Positions 51,756 through 64,000 of a stretch of DNA of 64,000 bases are shown in pieces. The first letter of the stretch is position 1. The number at the start of each line of letters is the position of its first letter. Made by a program: the position numbers and the translations under genes. The stretch is from Eurosta solidaginis. Its lineage: Eukaryota > Arthropoda > Insecta > Diptera > Tephritidae. A model generated the notes under the pieces. It had not been told where the DNA came from and did not search any database. It saw only the letters and a program-made list of their open reading frames with translations. Location: NCBI RefSeq assembly GCF_040869045.1, contig NC_090320.1:145908941-145972940 (forward strand), in the 5' to 3' direction.

Positions 51756-54340
51756 AACGCAATGCAATGGGGGGTGAAACACCTTTCGTTTGATACCCAT
51801 ATTGGCATATCTCAGGCAATTTTTTTAAATTTCGAATAGGTGGCAACCCCAAATTGGCAACCCCACCCAAAAATGTCGCTATTGTGATGCGGAGTGAAAT
51901 ACCTTTCGTTTGATACCCATATTGGCATATCTAATGCAATTTTTTTATTTTCGAATAGGCGGCAACTTTAAATGGCAACCCTGCTCAAAAATGTCCCTAT
52001 TGTAATGCGGAGTGTAATACCTTTCGTTTGATACCCATATCGGCATATATGAATTTTTTTCTAATTTCGAATAGGTGGCAACCCTAAATGGCAACCCTAC
52101 TCAAAAATGTCCTTATTGTAATGCGGAGTGAAATACCTTTCGTTTGATAACCATATCGGCATATCCCAATGCAATGCAATGGGGAGTGAAATACATTTCG
52201 TTTGATACCCATATCGGAATATCTCATGCAATTTTTTTAAATTTCGAATAGGTGGCAACCCTAAATGGCAATCCCACCCAAAAATGTCGCTATTGTGATG
52301 CGGAGTGAAATACCTTTCTTTTGATACCCATATTGCCATATCTAATGCAATTTTTTAAATTTCGAATAGGCGGCAACTCTGAATTGCAACCCTGCTCAAA
52401 AATGTCCCTATTGTAATGCGGAGTGTAATACCTTTCGTTTAATACCCATATAGGCATATATGAATTCTTTTCTAATTTCGAATAGGTGGCAACCCTAAAT
52501 GGCAACCCTACTCAAAAATGTCCTTACTGTAATGCGGAGTGAAATACCTTTCTTTTGATACCCATATTGCCATATCTAATGCAATTTTTTAAATTTCGAA
52601 TAGGCGGCAACTCTGAATGGCAACCCTGCTCAAAAATGTCCCTATTGTAATGCGGAGTGTAATACCTTTCGTTTAATACCCATATCGGCATATCTCATGC
52701 AACTTTTATTAATTTCGAATAGGTGGCAACCCTAAATGGCAACCCTACCCAAAAATGTCGCTATTGTAATGCGGAGTGAAATACCTTTCGTATGATACCC
52801 ATATCGGCATATCTCATGCAATTTTTTTTAATTTATAATAGGTGGCAACCCTAAGTGGCAACCCTACTCAAAAATGTCCCTATTGTATTGCGAAGTGAAA
52901 TACCTCTCGTTTGATACCCATATCGGCATATCTCATGCAATTTTTTTTATTTCGAATAGGTGGCAACCCTAAATGGCAACCCTACTCAAATATGTCCTTA
53001 TTGTAATGCGGAGTGAAATACCTTTCGTTTGATAACCATATCGGCATATCCCAATGCAATGCGATGGGGAGTGAAATACATTTCGTTTGATACCCATATC
53101 GGAATATCTTATGCAATTTTTTTAAATTTCGAATAGGTGGCAACCCTAAATGGCAAGCCCACCCAAAAATGTCGCTATTGTGATGCGGAGTGAAATACCT
53201 TTCTTTTGATACCCATATTGCCATATCTAATGCAATTTTTTAAATTTCGAATAGGCGGCAACTCTGAATGGCAACCCTACTCAAAAATGTCCCTATTGTA
53301 ATGCGGAGTGTAATACCTTTCGTTTAATACCCATTATGGCATATCTCATTCAATTTTTTTTAATTCCGAATAGGTGTCAGCCCCAAAATGGAAACTCTAC
53401 TCAAAAATGTTCCTATTGTAATGCGGAGTGAAGTACCTTTCGTTTGATACCCATATCGGCATATCTCATGATTTTTTTTAATCCGAATAGGTGGCAACCC
53501 TAAATGGCAACCCCAATCAAATATATCGCTATTGTAATGCGGGTTGAAATACCTTTCGTTTGATACCCATAATCGCATATCTCATGCAATTTTTTGAATT
53601 TCGAATAGGTGGCAACCCTAAATGGCAACCCTACTCAAAAAATGTCCCTACTGTAATGCGGAGTGAAATACCTTTCGTTTGATACCCATATCGGCATATC
53701 TCATGCAATTTTTTTAAATTTCGAATAGGTGGCAACCCTAAATGGCAACCCTACTCAAAAGTGTCCTTATTGCGATGCGGAGTGAAATACCTTTCGTTTA
53801 ATACCCATATCGGCATGTCTCAAGCAATTTTTTTAATTTCGAATAGGTGGCAACCCTACTCAAAAATTCCCTATTATAATGCGGAGTGAAATACTCTTCG
53901 CTTAATACCCATATTGGCATATCTCATGCAATTTTTTTTTAATTTCGAATAGGTGTCAACCCTAAATGGAGACCCTATTCAAAAATGTCGCAATTGTAAT
54001 GCGGAGTGAAATACCTTTCGTTTGATACCCATATCAGCATATCTAATGCATTTTTTTTTAATTTCGAATAGGTGGCAACCCTAAATGGCAACCCTACTCA
54101 AAAATGTCCTTATTGCAATGCGGAGTGAAATACCTTCCGTTTAATACCCATATCAGCATGTCTCAAGCAATTTTTTTAATTTCGAATAGGTGGCAACCCT
54201 ACTCAAAAATTCCCTATTCTAATGCGGAGTGAAATACTCTTCACTTAATACCCATATTGGCATATCTCATGCAATTTTTTTTTAATTTCGAATAGGTGTC
54301 AACCCTAAATGGAAACCCTACTCAAAAATGTCGCTATTGT
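51756..54340. repeat. HOR unit 7 and second copy of the 1.44-kb block
   Basis: Marker pair at 51756 and 52168, then a single deletion monomer at 53053. The part 51887-53327 is the copy of 33160-34600. After 53327 the text switches to the kind of monomers found near 36770-37900. No gene is seen. Confidence 0.85.
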
Positions 54341-54599
54341 AATGCGGAGTGAAATACCTTTCGTTTGATACCCATATCGGCATATCTTATGAATTTTTTT
54401 TAATGTCGAATAGGGGGCAACCCTAAATGGCAACTGTACTCAAAAATGTCCCTATTGTAATGCGGAGTGAAATGCCTTTCGTGTGATACCCATGACGGCA
54501 TATCTCATGCATTTTTTTTAAATTTAGAATAGGTGGCAACCCTAAATGGCAACCCTACTCAAAAATGTCCCTATTGTAATGCGGAGTGAAATACCTTTC

Positions 54600-55190
54600 G
54601 TTCGATACCCATCTCGGCATATCTCATGCAATTTTTTTTATTTCGAATAGGTGGCAACACTAAATGGCAACCCTACTCAAAAATTCCCTATTATAACGCG
54701 GAGTGAAATACCTTTCGATTAATACCCATATTGGCATATCTTATGCATTTTTTTAATTTCAAATAGGTGGCAACCCTAAGTAGCAACCCTACTCAAAGAT
54801 GTCCCTATTGTAATGCGGAGTGAAATACCTTTCGTTTAATACCCATATTGGCAAATCTCATGCAATTTTTTTTAATTTGGAATAGGTGGCAACCCTAAAT
54901 AGCAACCCTACTCAAAAATGCCCCTATTGTTATGCGGAGTGAAACACCTTTCGTATGATACCCATATCGGCATATCTCATGCAATTTTTTTTTAATTAGA
55001 ATAGGTAGCAACCCTAAATAGCAACCCTACTCAAAAATGTCCTTATAGTAATGCGGAGTGAAACACCTTTCGTTTGATACCAATATCGGCATATCTCATG
55101 AATTTTTTGTTAATTTTGAATAGGTGGCAACCCTAAATGGCAACCCTACTCAAAAATGTCCCTATAGTAATGCTTAGTGAAACACCTTTC
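54600..55190. repeat. Five-monomer cassette, copy 6
   Basis: Complete; followed by the GTTGGATACCCATATCAGC monomer typical of the third domain. Confidence 0.8.
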
Positions 55191-57966
55191 GTTGGATACC
55201 CATATCAGCATATCTCATGGATTTTTTGTTAATTTCGAATAGGTGGCAACCCTACTCAAGATGTCCCTATTGTATTGCGGAGTGAAATGCCTTTCGTTTG
55301 ATACCCATATTGGCATATCTCATGCAATTTTTTTTAAATTCCGAAAAGGTGGCAACCCTAAATGTCAACACTACTCAAAGTGTCCCTATTGTAGTGCGGA
55401 GTGAAATACCTTTCGTTTGATACCCATATTGGCATATCTCATGCAATTTTTTTTAATTTCGTATAGGTGGCAACCCTAAATAGCAACCCTACCCAAAAAT
55501 GTCGCTATTGTAATGCGGAGTGAAATACCTTTCGTATGATACCCATATCGGCATATCTCATGCAATTTTCATTAATTTCGAATAGGTGGCAACCTTAAAT
55601 GGCAACCCTACCCAAAAATATCGCTATTGTAATGCGGAGCGAAATACCTTTCGTTTGATACCCATATCGGCATATCTCATGCAATTTTTTTAATTTCGAA
55701 TAGGTGGCAACCCTAAATGGCAACCCTACTCAAAAATTTTCCTATTATAATGCGGAGTGATATACTTTTCGTTTGATACCCATATCGGCATATCTCATGC
55801 ATTTTTTTTAATTTCCAATAGGTGGCAACCTAAATGGAAACCCTACTAAAAAATGTCCCTATAGTAATGCTTAGTGAAACACCTTTCGTTTGATACCCAT
55901 ATTGACATATCTCATGCACTTTTCTTTAAATTCCGAAAAGGTGGCAACCCTAAATGTCAACACTACTCAAAGTGTCCCTATTGTAATGCGGAGTGAAATA
56001 CCTTTCGTTTGATACCCATATTGGCATATCTCATGCAATTTTTTTTAATTTCGAATAGGTGGCAACCCTAAATAGCAACCCTACTCAAAGATGTCAATAT
56101 TGTATTGCGGAGTGAAATACCGTTTGTTTGATACCCGTATTGATATATCTCATACAATTTTTTTTAAATTCCGAAAAGGTGGCAACCCTAAATGTCAACA
56201 CTACTCAAAGAGTCCCTATTGTAATGCGGAGTGAAATACCTTTCGTTTAATACCCATATTGGCAAATCTCATGCAATTTTTTTTAATTTGGAATAGGTGG
56301 CAACCCTAAATAGCAACCCTACTCAAAAATGCCCCTATTGTAATGCGGAGTGAAACACCCTTCGTATGATACCCATATCGGCATATCTCATGCAATTTTT
56401 TTTAATTTCGAATAGGTAGCAACCCTAAATAGCAACCCTACTCAAAAATGTCCCTATAGTAATGCGGAGTGAAACACCTTTCGTTTGATACCAATATCGG
56501 CATATCTCATGAATTTTTTGTTAATTTCGAATAGGTGGCAACCCTAAGTAGCAACCCTACTCAAAGATGTCCCTATTGTATTGCGGAGTGAAATACCTTT
56601 CGTTTGATACCCATATTGACATATCTCATGCAATTTTTTTTAAATTCCGAAAAGGTGGCAACCCTAAATGTCAACACTACTCAAAGTGTCCCTATTGTAA
56701 TGCGGAGTGAAATACCTTTCGTTTGATACCCATGTTGGCATATCTCATGCATTTTTTTTTTAATTTTGAATAGGTGGCAACCCTATATGGCAACCCTGCT
56801 TAAAAATGTCCCTACTGTAATGCGGAGTGAAATACCTTTCGTTTGATACCCATATCGGCATATCTTATGAATTTTTTGTTAATTTCGAATAGGTGGCAAC
56901 CCTAAATGGCAACCCTACACAAAAATGTCCCTATGGTAATGCGGAGTGAAACACCTTTCGTTTGATACCCATATCGGCATATCTCATGAATTTTTTTAAA
57001 ATTTCGAATAGGTGACAACCCTAAATGGCAGCCCTACGCAAAAATTTCCCTATTACAATGCGGAGGGACATGCCTTTCATTTGATACCCATATCGGCATA
57101 TCTCATGAATTTTTTTAAATTCGAATAGGTGGCAACCCTAAATGGCAACCCTACTTAAAAATGTCCCTATAGTAATGCGGAGTGAAACACCTTTCGTTTG
57201 ATACACATGACGGCATATCTCATGCAATTTTTTTAATTTAGAATAGGTGACAACCCTAAATGGCAGCCCTACGCAAAAATTTCCCTATTGTAATGCGCAG
57301 TGAAACACCTTTCGTTTGATACACATGAGGGCATATCTCATGCATTTTTTTTTTATTTAGAATAGGTGACAACCCTAAATGGCAACCCTACTCAAAAATG
57401 TCCCTATTGTAATGCGGAGGGAAATACCTTTCGTTTGATACCCATCTCGGCATATCTCATGCAATTTCTTTATTTCGAATGAAATACCTTTCGTTTAATA
57501 CCCATATTGGCATATCTCATGCAATTTTTTTTATTTCGAATATGTGGCAACCCTAAATAGCAACCCTACTAAAAAATGTCCCTATTGTAATGCGGAGTGA
57601 AATACCATTCGTTTGATACCCATATCGGCATATTTCATGCATTTTTTTTAATTTCGAATAGGTGGCAACCCTAAGTGGCAGCCCTACTCGAAAATGTCCC
57701 TATTGTAATGCGGAGTGAAATACCTTTCGTTTGATACCCATATCGGCATATCTTATGAATTTTTTTTAATGTCGAATAGGGGGCAACCCTAAATGGCAAC
57801 TGTACTCAAAAATGTCCCTATTGTAATGCGGAGTGAAATGCCTTTCGTGTGATACCCATGACGGCATATCTCATGCATTTTTTTTTTAATTTAGAATAGG
57901 TGGCAACCCTAAATGGCAACCCTACTCAAAAATGTCCCTATTGTAATGCGGAGTGAAATACCTTTC

Positions 57967-58556
57967 GTTCGATACCCATCTCGGCATATCTCATGCAATT
58001 TTTTTTATTTCGAATAGGTGGCAACACTAAATGGCAACCCTACTCAAAAATTCCCTATTATAACGCGGAGTGAAATACCTTTCGTTTAATACCCATATTG
58101 GCATATCTTATGCATTTTTTTAATTTCAAATAGGTGGCAACCCTAAGTAGCAACCCTACTCAAAGATGTCCCTATTGTAATGCGGAGTGAAATACCTTTC
58201 GTTTAATACCCATATTGGCAAATCTCATGCAATTTTTTTTAATTTGGAATAGGTGGCAACCCTAAATAGCAACCCTACTCAAAAATGCCCCTATTGTAAT
58301 GCGGAGTGAAACACCTTTCGTATGATACCCATATCGGCATATCTCATGCAATTTTTTTTTAATTAGAATAGGTAGCAACCCTAAATAGCAACCCTACTCA
58401 AAAATGTCCTTATAGTAATGCGGAGTGAAACACCTTTCGTTTGATACCAATATCGGCATATCTCATGAATTTTTGTTAATTTTGAATAGGTGGCAACCCT
58501 AAATGGCAACCCTATTCAAAAATGTCCCTATAGTAATGCTTAGTGAAACACCTTTC
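57967..58556. repeat. Five-monomer cassette, copy 7
   Basis: Complete; offset 3,366 bp from copy 6 with the same neighbours on both sides. Confidence 0.8.
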
Positions 58557-58557
58557 G

Positions 58558-59950
58558 TTGGATACCCATATCAGCATATCTCATGGATTTTTTGTTAATT
58601 TCGAATAGGTGGCAACCCTACTCAAAGATGTCCCTATTGTATTGCGGAGTGAAATGCCTTTCGTTTGATACCCATATTGGCATATCTCATGAAATTTTTT
58701 TTAAATTCCGAAATAGGTGGCAACCCTAAATAGCAACCCTACTCAAAAATGCCCCTATTGTAATGCGGAGTGAAACACCTTTCGTATGATACCCATATCG
58801 GCATATCTCATGCATTTTTTTTTTAATTAGAATAGGTAGCAACCCTAAATAGCAACCCTACTCAAAAATGTCCTTATAGTAATGCGGAGTGAAACACCTT
58901 TCGTTTGATACCAATATCGGCATATCTCATGAATTTTTTGTTAATTTTGAATAGGTGGCAACCCTAAATGGCAACCCTACTCAAAAATGTCCCTATAGTA
59001 ATGCTTAGTGAAACACCTTTCGTTGGATACCCATATCAGCATATCTCATGGATTTTTTGTTAATTTCGAATAGGTGGCAACCCTACTCAAAGATGTCCCT
59101 ATTGTATTGCGGAGTGAAATGCCTTTCGTTTGATACCCATATTGGCATATCTCATGCAATTTTTTTTAAATTCCGAAAAGGTGGCAACCCTAAATGTCAA
59201 CACTACTCAAAGTGTCCCTATTGTAATGCGGAGTGAAATACCTTTCGTTTGATACCCATATTGGCATATCTCATGCAATTTTTTTTAATTTCGTATAGGT
59301 GGCAACCCAAAATAGCAACCCTACCCAAAAATGTCGCTATTGTAATGCGGAGTGAAATACCTTTCGTATGATACCCATATCGGCATATCTCATGAATTTT
59401 TTGTTAATTTTGAATAGGTGGCAACCCTAAATGGCAACCCTACTCAAAAATGTCCCTATAGTAATGCTTAGTGAAACACCTTTCGTTGGATACCCATATC
59501 AGCATATCTCATGGATTTTTTGTTAATTTCGAATAGGTGGCAACCCTACTCAAAGATGTCCCTATTGTATTGCGGAGTGAAATGCCTTTCGTTTGATACC
59601 CATATTGGCATATCTCATGCAATTTTTTTTAAATTCCGAAAAGGTGGCAACCCTAAATGTCAACACTACTCAAAGTGTCCCTATTGTAATGCGGAGTGAA
59701 ATACCTTTCGTTTGATACCCATATTGGCATATCTCATGCAATTTTTTTTAATTTCGTATAGGTGGCAACCCTAAATAGCAACCCTACCCAAAAATGTCGC
59801 TATTGTAATGCGGAGTGAAATACCTTTCGTATGATACCCATATCGGCATATCTCATGCAATTTTCATTAATTTCGAATAGGTGGCAACCTTAAATGGCAA
59901 CCCTACCCAAAAATGTCGCTATTGTAATGCGGAGCGAAATACCTTTCGTT
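58558..59950. repeat. Three-fold local repeat of about 463-466 bp
   Basis: The marker GTTGGATACCCATATCAGC lies at 58558, 59024 and 59487, and the following monomers recur in part. The two identical 62-codon plus-strand open frames at 59048 and 59511 are a product of this repetition and are not genes. Confidence 0.75.
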
Positions 59951-60896
59951 TGATACCCATATCGGCATATCTCATGCAATTTTTTTAATTTCGAATAGGT
60001 GGCAACCCTAAATGGCAACCATACTCAAAAATTTTCCTATTATAATGCGGAGTGATATACTTTTCGTTTGATACCCATATCGGCATATCTCATGCATTTT
60101 TTTTAATTTCCAATAGGTGGCAACCTAAATGGAAACCCTACTAAAAAATGTCCCTATAGTAATGCTTAGTGAAACACCTTTCGTTTGATACCCATATTGA
60201 CATATCTCATGCACTTTTCTTTAAATTCCGAAAAGGTGGCAACCCTAAATGTCAACACTACTCAAAGTGTCCCTATTGTAATGCGGAGTGAAATACCTTT
60301 CGTTTGATACCCATATTGGCATATCTCATGCAATTTTTTTTAATTTCGAATAGGTGGCAACCCTAAATAGCAACCCTACTCAAAGATGTCAATATTGTAT
60401 TGCGGAGTGAAATACCGTTCGTTTGATACCCGTATTGATATATCTCATACAATTTTTTTTAAATTCCGAAAAGGTGGCAACCCTAAATGTCAACACTACT
60501 CAAAGAGTCCCTATTGTAATGCGGAGTGAAATACCTTTCGTTTAATACCCATATTGGCAAATCTCATGCAATTTTTTTTAATTTGGAATAGGTGGCAACC
60601 CTAAATAGCAACCCTACTCAAAAGTGCCCCTATTGTAATGCGGAGTGAAACACCCTTCGTATGATACCCATATCGGCATTTCTCATGCAATTTTTTTTAA
60701 TTTCGAATAGGTAGCAACCCTAAATAGCAACCCTACTCAAAAATGTCCCTATAGTAATGCGGAGTGAAACACCTTTCGTTTGATACCAATATCGGCATAT
60801 CTCATGAATTTTTTGTTAATTATGAATAGGTGGCAACCCTAAATGGCAACCCTACTCAAAAATGTCCCTATTGTAATGCGGAGTGAAATACCTTTC

Positions 60897-61488
60897 GTTC
60901 GATACCCATCTCGGCATATCTCATGCAATTTTTTTTATTTCGAATAGGTGGCAACACTAAATGGCAACCCTACTCAAAAATTCCCTATTATAACGCGGAG
61001 TGAAATACCTTTCGTTTAATACCCATATTGGCATATCTTATTCATTTTTTTAATTTCAAATAGGTGGCAACCCTAAGTAGCAACCCTACTCAAAGATGTC
61101 CCTATTGTAATGCGGAGTGAAATACCTTTCGTTTAATACCCATATTGGCAAATCTCATGCAATTTTTTTTAATTTGGAATAGGTGGCAACCCTAAATAGC
61201 AACCCTACTCAAAAATGCCCCTATTGTAATGCGGAGTGAAACACCTTTCGTATGATACCCATATCGGCATATCTCATGCAATTTTTTTTAATTTCGAATA
61301 GGTAGCAACCCTAAATAGCAACCCTACTCAAAAATGTCCCTATAGTAATGCGGAGTGAAACACCTTTCGTTTGATACCAATATCGGCATATCTCATGAAT
61401 TTTTTGTTAATTTCGAATAGGTGGCAACCCTAAGTAGCAACCCTACTCAAAGATGTCCCTATTGTATTGCGGAGTGAAATACCTTTCG
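60897..61488. repeat. Five-monomer cassette, copy 8, extra relative to the sister block
   Basis: The blocks 55193 to about 57720 and 59487 to about 62606 match at an offset of 4,294-4,295 bp before this point and 4,886 bp after it. The 592-bp gain corresponds to this cassette. Confidence 0.82.
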
Positions 61489-62609
61489 TTTGATACCCAT
61501 ATTGACATATCTCATGCAATTTTTTTTAAATTCCGAAAAGGTGGCAACCCTAAATGTCAACACTACTCAAAGTGTCCCTATTGTAATGCGGAGTGAAATA
61601 CCTTTCGTTTGATACCCATGTTGGCATATCTCATGCATTTTTTTTTTAATTTTGAATAGGTGGCAACCCTATATGGCAACCCTGCTTAAAAATGTCCCTA
61701 CTGTAATGCGGAGTGAAATACCTTTCGTTTGATACCCATATCGGCATATCTTATGAATTTTTTGTTAATTTCGAATAGGTGGCAACCCTAAATGGTAACC
61801 CTACTCAAAAATGTCCCTATGGTAATGCGGAGTGAAACACCTTTCGTTTGATACCCATATCGGCATATCTCATGAATTTTTTTTAAATTTCGAATAGGTG
61901 ACAACCCTAAATGGCAGCCCTACGCAAAAATTTCCCTATTGCAATGCGGAGGGACATGCCTTTCATTTGATACCCATATCGGCATATCTCATGAATTTTT
62001 TTTAAATTCGAATAGGTGGCAACCCTAAATGGCAACCCTACTTAAAAATGTCCCTATAGTAATGCGGAGTGAAACACCTTTCGTTTGATACACATGACGG
62101 CATATCTCATGCAATTTTTTTAATTTAGAATAGGTGACAACCCTAAATGGCAGCCCTACGCAAAAATTTCCCTATTGTAATGCGCAGTGAAACACCTTTC
62201 GTTTGATACACATGAGGGCATATCTCATGCATTTTTTTTTTATTTAGAATAGGTGGAACCCGAAATGGCAACCCTACTCAAAAATGTCCCTATTGTAATG
62301 CGGAGGGAAATACCTTTCGTTTGATACCCATCTCGGCATATCTCATGCAATTTCTTTATTTCGAATGAAATACCTTTCGTTTAATACCCATATTGGCATA
62401 TCTCATGCAATTTTTTTTATTTCGAATATGTGGCAACCCTAAATAGCAACCCTACTAAAAAATGTCCCTATTGTAATGCGGAGTGAAATACCATTCGTTT
62501 GATACCCATATCGGCATATTTCATGCATTTTTTTTAATTTCGAATAGGTGGCAACCCTAAGTGGCAGCCCTACTCGAAAATGTCCCTATTGTAATGCGGA
62601 GTGAAATAC

Positions 62610-64000
62610 CTTTCGTATGATACCCATATCGGCATATCTCATGGAATTTTTTTTATTTCGAATAGGTGGCAACCCGAAATGGCAACCCTACTCAAAAATG
62701 TCCTTACTGTAATGCGGAGTAAAATACCTTTCGTTTGATACACATATCGGCATATCCCAATGCAATGCAATGGGGAGTGAAATACATTTCGTTTGATACC
62801 CATATCGGCATATCTCATACAATTTTTTTAAATTTCGAATAGGTGGCAACCCTAAATGGCAACCCCACCCAAAAATGTCGCTATTGTGATGCGGAGTGAA
62901 ATACCTTTCGTTTGATACCCATATTGGCATATCTAATGCAATTTTTTTAATTTCGAATAGGCGGCAACTCTGGATGGCAACCCTGCTCAAAAATGTTCCT
63001 ATTGTAATGCGGAGTGTAATACCTTTCGTTTGATACCCATATCGACATATATGAATTTTTTTCTAATTTCGAATAGGTGGCAACCCTAAATGACAACCCT
63101 TCTCAAAAATGTCCCTATTGTAATGCGAAGTGAAATACCTTTCGTTTAATACCCATTATGGCATATCTCATTCAATTTTTTTTAATTCCGAATAGGTGTC
63201 AACCCCAAAATGGAAACCCTACTCAAAAATGTTCCTAATGTAATGCGGAGTGAAATACTCTTCGCTTAATACCCATATTGGCATATCTCATGCAATTTTT
63301 TTTTAATTTCGAATAGGTGTCAACCCTAAATGGAAACCCTACTCAAAAATGTCGCTATTGTTATGCGGAGTGAAATACCTTTCGTTTGATACGCATATCG
63401 GCATATCTTATGAATTTTTTTTAATGTCGAATAGGTGGCAACCCCAAATGGCAACCGTACTCAAAAATTTAGCTATTGTAATGCGGAGTGAAATGCCTTT
63501 CGTATGATACCCATGACGGCATATCTTATACAATTTTTTTTAAATTTAGAATAGGCGGAAACCCTAAATGGCAACCCTACTCAAAAATGTCCCTATTGTA
63601 ATGCGGAGTGAAATACCTTTCGTTTGATACCCATATCGGCATATCTCATGCAATTTTTTTTATTTCGAATAGGTGGCAACCCGAAATGGCAACCCTACTC
63701 AAAAATGTCCTTACTGTAATGCGGAGTAAAATACCTTTCGTTTGATACACATATCGACATATCCCAATGCAATGCAATGGGGAGTGAAATACATTTCGTT
63801 TGATACCCATATCGGCATATCTCATGCAATTTTTTTAAATTTCGAATAGGTGGCAACCCTAAATGGCAACCCCACCCAAAAATGTCGCTATTGTGATGCG
63901 GAGTGAAATACCTTTCGTTTGATACCCATATTGGCATATCTAATGCAATTCTTTTATTTCGAATAGGCGGCAACTCTGGATGGCAACCCTGCTCAAAAAT
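62610..64000. repeat. Satellite at the window end, 1,007-bp tandem repeat
   Basis: The stretch from about 62630 repeats from about 63637 at an offset of 1,007 bp. Deletion monomers with the AATGC triplet are at 62759 and 63766. The second unit is cut by the window edge. No gene is seen. Confidence 0.85.

Larger units (their letters stand above)
54340..62610. repeat. Third satellite domain
   Basis: Same monomer family without the AATGC-triplet deletion monomers. It consists of two large related copies: 54340-57720 and 57720-62610. It includes monomers with CCGAAAAGGTGG and GTCAACACTACTCAAAG, and a short 58-bp monomer at each of 57480 and 62366, where TTTCGAAT is joined to GAAATACC. No gene is seen. 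Confidence 0.85.

Noticed and set aside
637..63973. Many 60-100 codon open frames, mainly on the minus strand, inside the satellite
   Set aside because: They are readings of the monomer itself, which repeats at near a multiple of three. They start and stop with local indels and recur wherever the same monomers recur. No independent coding sign was seen.
1..64000. CRISPR-like array
   Set aside because: There are no unique spacers between constant repeats; the whole unit is repeated, and the window is eukaryotic.
1..64000. Telomere-like AACCCTAA words
   Set aside because: They occur singly within each monomer and not in tandem, as part of the longer GGCAACCCTAAATGG box.
1..64000. CENP-B box in TTTCGTTTGATACCC
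   Set aside because: The TTCG, the central A and one C fit the NTTCGNNNNANNCGGGN pattern, but the GGG part does not. Six of nine fixed bases is not convincing.

Overview
This window is eukaryotic heterochromatin-like DNA, most plausibly from an insect. Almost all of it is one tandem satellite, broken only by two copies of a 5'-truncated non-LTR (LINE) retrotransposon. The organism guess rests on the LINE protein, which looks like the CR1/Jockey group of arthropod elements, and on the AT-rich satellite. The species cannot be told from the sequence. I see no host gene, rRNA, tRNA, CRISPR array or bacterial feature.

The satellite monomer is about 119 bp and every copy is in the same orientation. 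It has four landmarks: a doubled TGGCAACCCT box with copies 13 bp apart, a TAATGCGGAGTGAAATACC box, a TTTCGTTTGATACCCATATC box, and a T-tract of 6-10 bases followed by AATTTCGAATA. By length the window holds roughly 500 monomers. They form several higher-order repeat (HOR) domains.

Layout:
- 1-18556: left array, with multi-kilobase HOR blocks that recur, for example at an offset of 4891 bp.
- 18557-21136: LINE copy 1.
- 21137-27533: satellite, including an exact-length 1,700-bp tandem duplication (22365-24064 and 24065-25764).
- 27534-30122: LINE copy 2.
- 30123 to about 33160: satellite matching the right flank of LINE copy 1.
- About 33160-54340: a different HOR domain, marked by 59-bp deletion monomers carrying a triplicated AATGC. 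Seven successive pairs of these are exactly 412 bp apart.
- About 54340-62610: a third HOR domain with a recurring five-monomer (about 592-bp) cassette.
- About 62610-64000: a 1,007-bp tandem repeat that runs off the window.

The two LINE copies are not independent insertions. They share the same 5' truncation point, the same satellite junctions and kilobases of flanking satellite, at a constant offset of 8,977-8,978 bp. One insertion was therefore copied by satellite expansion. Both copies are defective: they lack the endonuclease region, copy 1 has a frameshift, and copy 2 has a changed residue in RT motif B.

The most interesting element is in the LINE 3' UTR. Six short hairpins of one design lie in series, with paired-base changes between them that keep the stems, and four of the six pair fully below a conserved unpaired A. 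A separate terminal stem-loop sits just before the TAAA-repeat tail. This looks like a structured RNA region that could be used for reverse transcriptase recognition. That function is inference.
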